From assembly GCF_030936135.1 (NCBI RefSeq), contig NC_082604.1, positions 3,975,001-4,039,000 on the forward strand: 64,000 nucleotides of DNA, read 5' to 3'. The number at the start of each line of letters is the position of its first letter. Position 1 is the first letter of the stretch. Below are positions 53,601-64,000 of the stretch, one piece after another. The notes beneath the pieces were generated by a model that saw only the letters and a program-made list of their open reading frames with translations, was not told the DNA's origin and ran no database searches. The translations under genes and the position numbers were made by a program. The DNA comes from Gavia stellata. Its lineage: Eukaryota > Chordata > Aves > Gaviiformes > Gaviidae.

Positions 53601-56600
53601 TGTATGGGGAAAATGCCCTAAGGAAGGGATGTAGTTGTGTATGCATAATTTAAGATAGTAGAAAAAATAACAGCATATTTTTCATGTTTGTCCTTAAATG
53701 TATCAAGTTCATATTTAATTAGTACTCTTTAAAATTTAATCCATTCCAAAGTTTTCAGGTAGCTTTTAAAATGTTGCTTTTTTTTGCTTTGGGTATCTCT
53801 GTGGATGGATTTGAGGCTTTATCTTCCAGCTTTGTTATAGTTTGCTGGGATGACTTGAGCTTCGTGCTCAATTCCCCTCTTGTGATAAATGTGTTTGGGA
53901 AGGGTGCCTGGAGCCTATGGAAAGCATACTGAGGGCTTAAGCAGTTAGCATGCCAGGAGTTGTCCAGCTACTAACTCATCCTGAATCGGAGTGTACTGGT
54001 GTGTTTTTCATTCTCTCTTCTAAGTAGCTGACCAGAGTATTCATCTATTTTAAGTACTTTGCTTGGAGCTCTCTGAGCTCATTTTGCCAGGGAGCTGCAT
54101 GATGATATGCTGGTATGTTGTATTTCCTTTCCCATATACGTGCAACTTTTCTGTGTGCTTTCAAATTTGTTTTTCTTTGTTAATTTGTTCACTTCAGGTC
54201 TATGAGTGCTCATTCCTTTTAGAAGAGAATCATTCACAATAGTAGCAGCTGAACGTGGTATTGAAAAGAAGCTGGTTCAAAGACCTGTTCTTTGTTCACT
54301 GACTGCAGCATTAACTAATGGAGAATGAAATGTTTAAGCATTTGTTTATCTGTGCCAAGGCAGATTCTAACTCAAGCTGTTTCAGTATTTTATTTGCTTC
54401 AAACTCCTGTTTTTCACTGCTGATCTGGAGAATAAGCTTGCGTTTCCTGTTGCAGTGACATCTCAGCTACGCTATCAACGGGTCACTGCACGCTGCTCTG
54501 TATTCTGCTTGTCTTAGTAGTTGCAGAGAGGCTGTAAGGAGAGCTGTTGGCCGAGCTTGCCCATAGTCTCTCACTGGGTGTGCAGAGTCCGGCTAATTCA
54601 GCAGAGCTGGAGGTTAGAAAAGAGGGAGGATTGGGAGGATGGTTGTTAGGGGAGATTTTGCAGGCTTTCCCATGTGGTCGTATAGAGGTCTGTGCTGTAA
54701 CCTGACACGGGTGCTTCCCAGTTTATGAAGCATAGGTTATTAAAACAAAATGGTATTAAACAATGTACACTAAAAGCCTAGACACTACCCCCTTCATCAG
54801 TGGAGAGCTTGGCTTCTGTTACTGGATCCTTGACTCGCAGCCCTAGCTTCTATTTTGACATTTGATTCCTGCGGCTGACCTCTGATTTTCTTTCCTTTTT
54901 TTCCTCTCTTCTGGAGTCCTTCTGTTGCAGTGAGTTCAGATAACGTCTTGTCCTTTTCATACCAGTGAAGAAAACTCAATGCATTTCTCAATTTTGCAAA
55001 AGCCAAGTGCATTTAATGTAGAATTCCCAAACAGGACTACGCAACCTGTAAATTCCTTGAGCTCCCCTACAGATCTGTAGAGCTTTCTGTGTGTCCCATA
55101 CTTAGAATTGCTTTAGTGATCCAGATTTCCCCCCTCCAAGCTTCCTGGAGTTAATTTCCAGGGTGTGACCACTGTCTGGTGGAAGGATGTTGCTCTCGGA
55201 TTAGCTTGTTAACCCCTAGCCTTTTGACCTTTCATGTCTTATTCTGCGGGGTTGTTTAGATTTATTCCTGTAGTTTCTTTGTTGGATTTACTGTATTTCA
55301 TTTGATTTCTAAATAATTACTAGTTCTGTATTTATGACCACAGAGAGCTTTTATGGAACCAGCTACTAAAACTCTTACCCACGACAAGGTACAGCACTCC
55401 AGATTTGTACCTGCCATAGCGTGGCAAGACTACCTTGCCGTGTTTAAGTGACTGCAGATCTACTCCCATCTTTTTTGCCACAGCTTACCCAAGGTCAGTG
55501 ACTAGATGAGGTTGCTTGGTCCCTGGCGATCAGCTGCCTGTAAAATTCCTTAGTAAGCATGTATAAAGATAGCCTGTCAGTTCTGCATAGGCTTTTTCAT
55601 TTTGTTTTATCCTTTTCTGTGCATTTGGTGCTTTCTTTAGTCAGTTATTTGTTGTTTGGCCTCAGCACCCTGCTTGAAGTTTTATAGTGCATACAAATAA
55701 AAACAGTCTGTGCCCTGAAGTTTTTACATTCTGAAGACACGTGGAAAACAGAGAAATCCAGATGTTGGTATTTGGGATTCTTTAGTTGCTGTTGAGATAG
55801 TTTTGAGTGATTTTACTTTTACCTTGATTACAGTTCTTTTTCTGCATTGGTTCCTTCCTTGTATCAGCGGAGCAAAATTCTTGTTTCAGAAATGCTGCAC
55901 TGAATAACTGCCCCTAAGAATATGTCATGATCTCAGCTATAAAATAGGTTGTATTGTTCTTCCTCTGTCTATATCGAACACGGTTTGGAGCCTCCTTGTG
56001 CCAAAGGACACTTGCCAGCCTGACAGCTGGGTACGGTTGATAGTTGCCTTCAGTCTGGCTAATAGGATCTTGTTTTCCAGATTAGGAAATCAGTTATATC
56101 AAGGGCTCTACTTCCAAATGGGGCAAGAGGCTTAAGCTTCAGGAAAGGATGGGCTACTCCTGTGTTTCATGTAGTGAGCAGGAGAAAAAGGGTTGCACTC
56201 TGAAAGCAGCTGAAATCTGACACAATTGTTCTTAGCTTTTTACTAGAATCATTCACGTTATCAGTATAGAAAGCATTTTATCTGTGTAGGCTGGCTCTCT
56301 GATCTCCTGATGTGGGTTACTGGATACAGAGACACCTCAGACAAGTAATGCTGCAAAAAATAGGGCTGTGTCTTGCTGGTTTTGTGAATGACTACTGTTA
56401 CTCATTTGGCTTCTTGTTCTTATGAGGTGAGACTGTGTGAAGGGGGAGCACTGAAGCACAAGGCTCTCCCTGTCTTAAGTCCTTAATTTAAGTCTTCTGA
56501 GTTGTTTGAAACCATTCCTGTTGAGGTCAGTGGCAAAACTTTTCTTCGGTCAGTTCAGGATTAGGTCTAAACCCCACACCCGTTTTGACAGAAGAAATCT

Positions 56601-59600
56601 GAGAACATATTATTTCTCTTCCTAAATGTCACGTTTTAAACAGGGATGAGTTGGGGGGAGGGTTGTGTATTACTTGCCGTGAACTGAATTTTTTTCTGCA
56701 GGAAGTCGCTTTTCTTCAAGGCCAAAGATAAATAGTGAAATGCTAGAAATTTCCTAGGCTCTGCCTTTCAGCTGTCTAACCGCGTTCTTTGCAGAGACCC
56801 TTAAGAGTCTGCTATGTGCAGTGTTGCTTTAAATTGTCAGTTTGTTCAGTAACCTTTTTACACTTTCTTGTAATACGATAAAAGGGGGTCACTGTTTAAA
56901 CTAGTAGCACATCATTTTAGGCTTGATCCAAGAAGATACTTAATTTTTTCACAGTGTTGTCTGCCCATGCAGTGCCATGCCACAGGACACCACGCTGGAG
57001 AGATGCTCAGCTGGATAGAAAGCAGTCTGGATAGTTCCATCACAAACATTTTTATACTTATCCTTGATACGATGCACATAATCAAACCCCGTGATGTTTC
57101 CGGGCAGTAGCTTTTCCGGTAGGATCCAATATATGACACTAAAAAGAGATTTAATTCTCTTTTTTTGTTACGGGAGAAATAATTTCACTTTTGTCTTGAT
57201 GAACTGCATGCCTAGTAATCTGATCAGAGTAGGTCTTCAATTAAAAAAGCTACAGAGAGGCTGGCGAGCAGAAATAACTGTTCAGCTCTCCCCTTTTATT
57301 TAATTCGATGTCACTTTGCTGTCAGGTCCTTTCCCCAGTTAATTTTCTTCAGCTGCATTCCTATGCAAGTAGCAAGTCCTTTGGCTGTAAAATTAAAATA
57401 GGAGGAGAAAGGCAGCGATGCCTGAATCATTTTATAAAGTCATCTTGATCTTATCTCCAGCCCTTTCCGCCCAAACCCACCAAACTTTTTACTGAGCTGT
57501 GTGCCTATAAATAGAACAGCTGCTCTCGTGCAGAGATGGGCAGCTCTGAACCAGAGGCTTGTTTTCTCTGAGCAGTGCGTGCATGCGAGAGCTCGCTTCT
57601 CACTGGCCTTTCATGTCTGAGTTATGTAGCTGTGAGGTTTTCTATAGATAGAGGCTGGCAAATGACATAAACTGCTATGTAGGGAGGGGCAAGGTGACCT
57701 CTGGGATTGTTGCCTTTTGGTTAAAAAAAAAAAAGAGGGTTCTGTTTAAAAGAGGAATGGAGGAATGCACGTCTTGTGCAGAGGTGAGTGAGCCCTGCCG
57801 AGGTGAGGGGAGCCGCCCTATGTGCGGCACTCGGGAGCTGAGCGTGGCAGGCGGGAGCCGTGGGAGCTGAGGGAGAGCAGAGGTGGTGTTTTGCTGCGAG
57901 TTACTGTTCTGGAGGGCTGGGCAAGAGTTTGAGCAGCCAGAGTGCCGCTGACTGAGCTTGGGGAGTGCGGGGCTCTGGCTGACCCCAGTTGAAGCATACC
58001 TGTGAATAAGCGTAGTAACAGAGCTCTGAAGTCTCCTGCAAGTTGCTGTGTTTTGATCAGACTCCTGGCTGACTTGATATCTTTGGGCTTTGCAACCTGG
58101 GACTCTTCCCCAGGATTTTTAATTCCTCTCTGACTTCGGTTCAGGGCTTTGCAGAGTTCAGTAGCTGTCTCGTTTTTTAATTTTATGTGGTTTTGTCCAA
58201 AGAATGCAAAAGATCACTCCATGTTTCTGTCTTAATCTGGAAAATGTCTTGCCACTTTCCCGTTTTCTTCCCTGTAGAAAGTGAACTGCAGAAATGGGTG
58301 ATCTCTTTAGCATGGTAATTTAGATGTTGTTGCTTTACATTTCTCTTTGATACTCAGGAGTTGGAGGTTAAAGAAACTCATCAGACATACATACATGTTC
58401 TAGTAGGACTCCGCAGAGTTGGGCAGTGCAGTTTGTTCCACTTGTCAGATGGGAGATGGAGACACGCGGAGTGAAAATTGCTTTATTGGGATCTCGTAAA
58501 AAGTCTGTGGCAGAGTAGGAGCCTGAGTGCACCTTTCCCAGTTCCAGATGAGTGCCTTCAGCTCTGGCCTTGCCTTCAGGGTCGTTTCAGCAAGGGATGC
58601 TGTTGGGTCGGTCTTTGAACTCCATTTTCTCTTTTGCTGAAGCTTCAGATTAAGATCATGGCCGAGTTTCAGATTCTTTGCATAGCACCAGCTCTAAGTT
58701 AGTTTAATGTCTTGTTTCTGGGTATCACTGCAGTGTGTTTAACTTCCAGACCCTAAAGCCGCTCCCAGATGCCTTATGGCTTTTTAGAGTGTGTTCCTAC
58801 TGCTGTGTCCCTGCTGTGACTTGTGGAAAACGGGTGCCAAGATGTCTTTCAGCGACCGCTTCAGAGTTGTGGGGAGCTGATGTGGGAGATGGCCATTTTT
58901 TGATACGAGCTTAGTCTTCAATCGTGCTTTTTCGTTATCTCTTTTCATTCTGCTGGGAATACCGTGGAGTTTGGCAATTCCTGGTTGAATCAGGCATGCT
59001 AAGTGTTTGCCTGAGCGCTGACGGGTATTTCTGCCAGTGTGCAGGTGGCTTTGTGAAAGAGAAGACTGGGAAACGGTGAGGTTTGGGGTTCGCTAGCCTC
59101 GGAGTCGGCCAGGTCTCAGGCTCCAAGGCAGATGATGTTTCTTTTGGAGGAGATAGGGGAGCTCTCACCCTTTTCTCCTTCCCAGCGCAGTGGAGGAAGG
59201 TATGTGGTGGCTTCTATGGCCGGCAGCACTCTTTCAGATAGGGTGGTATGCGGGAGCCCACTCTTTCCCAGCTGATTTGTGAGTAGAGGCATCACTGTGG
59301 TGGTCCAGGCCCTGTGATCTCTCAGGCCAGTTTGGGGATGGCTCAATCTAGCAAGAGAGAAGCATGTATCGTCAGACGGATGTTTCTTCTTATAGTCAGC
59401 ATTTTTTTCCGAGTGCTTTTTGAGGAAACTTTGAGCTTGGCAAGGGCCAGGGTGTGTGGAAAGTATTAAAATCTGCAGCTGTTTCAAAAAGGAAAGACCC
59501 GCATTAGAAATATATATAGCGTTTTAAAAGCAAGTTTAGCGCCCTGGAAAGGATTTCGAGAACGAACTAAACCCTGTGGATCAGTAAGAGTATTTATTTT

Positions 59601-61719
59601 GTGCTCTGTAGTAGCCTGGCAGTGTACATTTAACACTGTGTTTGTGAATTAATTGATACTCATCAGTGACCTGACTGTTACAAACCTGAGTTACACTGAG
59701 ACCTCTGGTATGTTAAAGCTGTGTTATTTTCCTGGCATCAAGATACAGAATAACCTGTCTTACAGGATTGTCAGACCATTTGTTTCCTGTGTTTTAACTG
59801 TGTGTTTATCGCATTGGGCTCTCTCAGCAAGAAGTGGGTTCCTGGGGGCTGTTTCTTGGGGAGAAAAACATGTTTCTCATGATACTGAGGCATGACGTAG
59901 CGCCATTTGCAGTTTCTAGGCAATACCTTCAAGTCAGTAATTTGGGGCTGAACCTTCAGCTCTGACTTTTCTGCCTTTTGTCTTTCTAAGCTGCAGTCTT
60001 TGAGATTATTTTCATGTAGCTGTTGGTATTCAAAATCTGTCCTCAGTGAAGGAATCGAATGTATTTGACGAAGTAGAATGAAGTGCATGTGGATTAAATA
60101 CATACCCCTATGTATGCATAGTATGTGAGTGAGCATATGGGACTGTGTATGCTGGTATGTCAATCTAGTTATAAAGCAGTTAAAGAAAAAAAAAAAGGCA
60201 GTATGCGTAGACAGTTTTGGCACTCCAGCCCTGGGAAATGGCAGCCAGCCAGAGAGTACTGAGGCAGGGCCAAGACTATCTGAAGAATACCAAATGCTGA
60301 AGTTGAATATAGCTCCTTCTTCGCTCTAGTTTCACTCTTCACCCTGTGGGCCTGCAGCTTGCCAGCTCTGTGCCAGGTAGATGCTGATAATTTCACGAGG
60401 CAGAACTGGAGATAGGGACAGATAATACTGTGGTGTGTATGTGCTTGTAATCAAATGCCAATTAAATGAAAGGCACAATTACCCGCAACTGAAACCTGAC
60501 CTCGGCGAGTTTAACTGTTACGCTCCCCGAATCATTGTTAGACTTAGAAATGCTCATTCAGTCATAAGTTATTTATCTTTTTTGGTATCGTGATAGCACT
60601 GGAGACAAGGATAAAACCGCACCCCAGTGTGGATTATGTGTTGTGACGGTTTAATCTTGTTAAGTTTGCTCGCTTATGTTGAATGAATTTGTTAAGCACT
60701 TCCAGCAGAGGGCACTAAGATTATTGATGTCAAACTTCAGTCGTCTTTGGTACGGGTATGCAGTGGGAGAGCATAAAAGATGCCTGTAAGTAAAATGTAT
60801 GCTGCACCCCTCTCCCCTCCTTGTTTTGTAGACTATCATAAAAGAGGGGATGCTGATGAAACAGACCAGCTCCTTCCAGCGCTGGAAGAGACGATATTTT
60901 AAGCTGCGAGGACGAACACTCTACTATGCAAAAACGGCTAAGGTAAGGTCTTGACAATACATGTGAGTCTAAGGGAAGAATGTCAGTGGTGGAGTTTTTG
61001 GAGTCAGATGGGTGTCTGTGAGAAGACAGCCCTCAGTAGAGAAAAGAGAATGTGTTCTGAAAGCACTTGTCTTCAGTTTTTGTAGCTACTAGAAGATCCC
61101 TGTGTTTTGCCTCACACTTGGAAATCCTTCGTTTTTAAGTAAAGCATCATGTGGACCTGTGATACTGACTTTTCCACATTTTTTCCCCCCTTGGTGCAGT
61201 TTAGTAGGGAGTGGGCTCTGAATCAATAGAAGCTGACAAAGAAGGGAGAAAATATGAATGAAAGGAGGAAATGGAGGAGACAAGCAAGGCTAGACTATCA
61301 AATCAGAGCTGCCATCTGGTTTGGTACGTTGATAGTCAACTAGATATCAATCTGTCTCTTTTCACAAGAACAAAGCCTACAATTTTTTTTTTTTTTTTAA
61401 TAATTCCTTAATAAAAATAAAGTTACAGCGTTCACTGACTGGAGACAGGGGAGTGCGAGCACCACTGTATGGAACTAGATTTCGGAGTCCTTCATGTTGT
61501 TGGTGCTGGCCCTTTCCTTCAGATCACAAAAGGCTGTGATGGAGTGTGCTAGGCAGACATACAGGCATGTCCCTTTGGGTCTGCTGCTTATACATTGGAT
61601 TCAATAATTCATTGGGGTTTTGAATTTTTTCTTTCCAGTCCATTATTTTTGATGAGGTGGATCTGACAGATGCCAGTGTGGCAGAATCCAGCACTAAGAA
61701 TGTCAACAACAGCTTCACG
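44459..61719 (+). CDS. DGKD: DGKD, diacylglycerol kinase delta, 5' part (three exons, continues beyond window)
   Basis: DGKD phosphorylates diacylglycerol to phosphatidic acid and so limits PKC signalling. The exons 44459-44617, 60832-60942 and 61639-61719 give 117 residues in frame. These are an Ala-rich start, the acidic Ser block [20 protein letters not shown] leading to [11 protein letters not shown], and the first part of the PH domain ([57 protein letters not shown]). The sequence follows human DGKD isoform 2 closely. The human paralogue DGKH is related, but the [18 protein letters not shown] start and the position after SAG fit DGKD. The C1, catalytic and SAM domains lie beyond the window. 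Confidence 0.96.
44760..45380 (+). repeat. GC-rich minisatellite, 37-bp core period
   Basis: Units of the type CGCCCCTCAGGGACCTGCCG followed by a C-rich spacer. The best-preserved copies start at 44964, 45001, 45038 and 45075, exactly 37 bp apart. Copies starting at 45119, 45171 and 45204 have drifted in length, and still weaker CTTCAGGG(A/T) copies occur to about 45380. Upstream copies at about 44883 and 44922 are also divergent. The array begins about 150 bp after the exon 1 donor. Confidence 0.9.
50404..50455 (+). repeat. A-rich low-complexity repeat
   Basis: A run of 18 A followed by two ACCCCAAC motifs separated by A runs. It is either a simple repeat or a decayed poly-A tail. Confidence 0.85.
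50923..51360 (+). mobile_element. CR1 LINE 3' fragment, sense orientation
   Basis: The translation [40 protein letters not shown] and [20 protein letters not shown] is the CR1 ORF2 C-terminus. It is followed by the 3' UTR tggtttaatgggcatggtgg and ttgatggttggacttgacga, and ends in ttaatgattctgtga. The open frame 50941-51285 is largely preserved, so this copy looks younger than the one at 13815. Only the last 0.44 kb is present. Confidence 0.94.
57506..57513 (+). promoter_or_regulatory. DGKD: Candidate TATA box for an alternative DGKD promoter
   Basis: TATAAATA is a perfect TATA consensus, followed 5 nt later by an E-box CAGCTG. A start about 30 nt downstream would give a leader leading to the donor at 57784. 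Inferred. Confidence 0.4.
57757..57783 (+). CDS. DGKD: Candidate alternative DGKD first coding exon (MEECTSCAE)
   Basis: An ATG in a good context (gaggaATGG) opens nine codons that end at a strong donor gtgagtg (57784) in phase 0, the phase needed to join exon 2 at 60832. Mammalian DGKD makes a shorter isoform with a different start, so a second first exon in intron 1 is expected somewhere. I cannot confirm that this peptide matches it. Short upstream ATGs (57536 and others) would precede it. Confidence 0.35.
60702..60717 (+). promoter_or_regulatory. CTCF-like motif upstream of DGKD exon 2
   Basis: CCAGCAGAGGGCACTA fits the CTCF core CCASYAGRKGGC with flanking bases. It lies about 115 bp before exon 2. 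Motif evidence only. Confidence 0.5.
60832..60942 (+). CDS. DGKD: DGKD exon 2, start of PH domain
   Basis: This 111-nt phase 0-0 exon lies between gttttgtag and gtaagg. The [20 protein letters not shown] signature is typical of a PH domain. Confidence 0.97.
60943..61638 (+). other. DGKD: DGKD intron 2
   Basis: An 0.7 kb intron with a T run near 61384-61398 and nothing else recognised. Confidence 0.85.
61639..61719 (+). CDS. DGKD: DGKD exon 3, PH domain continuation
   Basis: This 81-nt exon lies between tttccag and gtaggat. The peptide [20 protein letters not shown] is followed by NVNNSFT. The next expected stretch (VITPCRKLILCADN in the family) is not found before 64000. Confidence 0.96.
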
Positions 61720-64000
61720 GTAGGATTTTTTGCATTGTTTTCTATTCTTCTTGGATCTTTCCCCCACATCCCTTCTCTTTTGCAGAGTTTAAAAACATCT
61801 GAACAATCTTCACAGCCTCTTTCACTAAAAAAAAAAAAAAAAAATTAAAAAATCATAAACTTATCTTTCCTTACAGCAATCATAACTCGTCTCCATGCAC
61901 ATGTACCTTGGGTTGCTATGTATAGTGCTAAAAATTTGCATTCAGGGATTTTCTTACCTATAAGCTGGGAGGGTTTGATAGAATCCATTTACACAGTGGG
62001 ACAGAAAAATTTGTTCTGCTGAGGGGAGTTAGGGGTGGTGATGATGTTTATGCTGGAGATCTTGCTAAAGGAATTTAGTTTTCCCTTCAGGCCTTAAAAT
62101 ATGTAAACTTCTTTCTCTGACTTTATTTGTATGTGGCTGTATGTGTGTTTATATATGCACACTATATATAGTGGCAAAGCAAAAGGCGGAACAAAAAGAA
62201 GTCACACAGAAGTAACTGTGGAATTGGTTTAGGATACTTGTTAGATGTGGAATATGTGCTAAATATTTGCAATCTGTAAACATGGTGGTGTCACTGCTTC
62301 ATTTACTTCAGGCTTAATAACTGGGAGAAAAGAATGATTGTATTTCTGAGGTGCAAGTGTTCCCCAAGCTCCATTTTGGGGGAAACGCCTGGTGTGCAGA
62401 AAAAAGCCATTAGCAGCAGCCGCCACGCAGGGCGAGTGTCAAGCAGCAGCGTGAGCTTTGGAGTTGGCTAACAGCAATAACCTCCACACAGCCCCCGAAG
62501 GGCTCAAGAGGGAGGTGCGAGGAGGGTGTGGAGAAAGGAGATGGTGTTGGTCTGAGGCAAGGTGAAGCAGGGAGCAGTCCAGGTGGAGAGAGGAAGCTGA
62601 TCCTGCAGGATGGTGACCTGCAGGGGGTGACCAAGACTGAGCGGTGTGCCTTGCGCTGCAGCTGTAGTGACCCACTGCTTTCAACATCTAGCAAAGGATG
62701 TTTCTATTATGTAGCTGTAGCTTTTTGCTTTGCCTGAGCAAAGCAGCTATGGGATCCACCCTATGCCCAGATGAAACCCCAGCACTGTCTCAAAGTTTGA
62801 AAAAGCTTTTTGTTTTGATAATTGGACAAGTAGGAAGTCCATCTGGGTCTTATAGTAAATACTGATATTAAGTGTCAGTCTGTGTGCCTAGAGAGAAGGA
62901 TTCTGCAATGATTTCTGTAGGGGGTACATTTTCAAGAACATGAAGTTATTTACCTGTAAGTAAAGCATTTTCTCTTGGGTCTTGCTTCAGTTTTCCCATA
63001 TGTAAGTGAAGACTGATTTTTCAGGTAGGCAAATGTACTGTTACTGTTCTGCTTATTATTATAGTTGGGAGAGATCTAATCTCCATCAGAGACACTGGAT
63101 GTTGGGACAGGAGGAAATAATGCGTTCGCTCTCTCAGATTGCCCCATCTGAGTCCAACAGTGAAGGGTTACTTCCATGACTATGGTATCAGGCTCTGCCA
63201 GTCCCTGCCTTCCCTAGCGGTTAAAAAGTATAGGATTACTTTGACACTCAAGTAGCAGATACAGTTTGCACTGTCTCCAGCTGATCACTGTATCATGGGG
63301 CTCAGGTAAACTTCAGGAAAAGCATCTCTCCTCTTAATTTCTGTCTACTCTGTCTATCATGGCTTACAGAGGGGTTTGATTGTGGTTTACCATGAGCTAT
63401 AAAAATACTTAAAAAAATAAGAAGGTTGCCTAGTCTCGCTGCTGTTTGGTCTGCCACATCACTGCCATCAATGCTTTGGATTCTTTGCAGTCTTGCCATT
63501 TTCTCTTGACTTTCTTTGAGAGCAGTTTGTTTCCCCCCTGTACCTTCCCAGCTCGGTTCCTTTCTAAAATTCAGAGTTCTTTGATGCATTTTTTTCCTGT
63601 TTCAAATCAGTGGGACTCACTATTGAGTTTTTATCCTAAACTGGAAACATCCAACATTTGGTGTTGAGTAGCAGAGTTATTCTGGAGTTCTAGATGTTCT
63701 GATTTTCTTTTTGTTTCTGTGTTTTCTTCAGTGGAGACTGGTAGTTTTGGATTTATGAAAGAGTGGTTTCTTTCTGGGGAAACTCACCCTCTATCCAGGC
63801 ATTCATACTGCTCAGTGTATAGATTCTGCAGGTCAGGTTGCATGAATGACACTCAGATACTGGCAAAGGAGGCGGGAAACAAAAACACTAGATAAACCAC
63901 TTAGAGAAGCAATGTGGATCCAAAGCAAAGAGGTGATAAGGGGTGACCACTCAGGAGAAACTGTCGAAAGGGCAGTGAAGAGCATGAGGAGGCAGCACTG
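61720..64000 (+). other. DGKD: DGKD intron 3 (partial)
   Basis: No further DGKD exon is found up to the end of the window. An 18-A run lies at 61827-61844. A GC-rich block at about 62395-62660 stands out from its AT-rich surroundings but encodes nothing recognisable. Confidence 0.75.
61827..61844 (+). repeat. Poly-A homopolymer (18 nt)
   Basis: An uninterrupted A run in DGKD intron 3. Confidence 0.9.

Larger units (their letters stand above)
44618..60831 (+). other. DGKD: DGKD intron 1, 16.2 kb
   Basis: It contains a GC-rich minisatellite (44760-45380), an A-rich repeat (50404-50455), a CR1 fragment (50923-51360), a candidate alternative promoter and exon (57506-57783), and a CTCF-like motif (60702-60717). 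The remaining sequence shows no recognisable genes. Confidence 0.85.

Overview
This is a gene-rich stretch of bird nuclear DNA. The vertebrate assignment rests on three multi-exon genes whose exon-encoded peptides are immediately recognisable, with GT-AG introns throughout. The bird assignment rests on two CR1 LINE tails ending in the ATTCTGTG-type 3' motif and on the compact introns. The species cannot be named from the sequence. The gene order ATG16L1 - SAG - DGKD, all on the + strand, is the conserved vertebrate order (human 2q37.1).

Region 1 (1-21115) is ATG16L1 without its first two coding exons, which lie to the left. Seventeen coding exons run from the coiled coil to the end of the WD40 propeller (stop at 19701-19703), followed by a 1.4 kb 3' UTR with AATAAA at 21091. 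Both mammalian alternative cassettes (57 and 48 nt) are present. Two introns carry composite box C/D-H/ACA small Cajal-body RNAs, the SCARNA5/U87 and SCARNA6/U88 homologues. Both keep an identical guide that by the D+5 rule targets U41 of U5 snRNA. A truncated CR1 element sits in a later intron.

Region 2 (21116-25176) is intergenic and holds a decayed antisense LINE relic. Region 3 (about 25177-41165) is SAG, rod arrestin (arrestin-1). It has fifteen coding exons that join into an exact 409-codon frame, including a 24-nt exon and the 10-nt micro-exon known from mammals. Region 4 (41163-44180) is intergenic with no gene seen.

Region 5 (44180-64000) is the 5' end of DGKD (diacylglycerol kinase delta): a CpG-island promoter with GC boxes and a strong CTCF-like motif, exon 1, a 16 kb intron, and the two exons that begin the PH domain. 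The rest of DGKD lies to the right. Intron 1 starts with a decaying 37-bp GC-rich minisatellite. It also contains a second CR1 element and a plausible alternative promoter and first exon near 57.5-57.8 kb.

The genes are neighbours by ancestry and are not a functional pathway: ATG16L1 acts in autophagy, SAG shuts off rhodopsin signalling, and DGKD attenuates diacylglycerol signalling. I see no undescribed system. The most informative points are the scaRNA pair, the loss of the caspase-site Asp in ATG16L1, the DGKD intron-1 minisatellite and the candidate alternative DGKD start.
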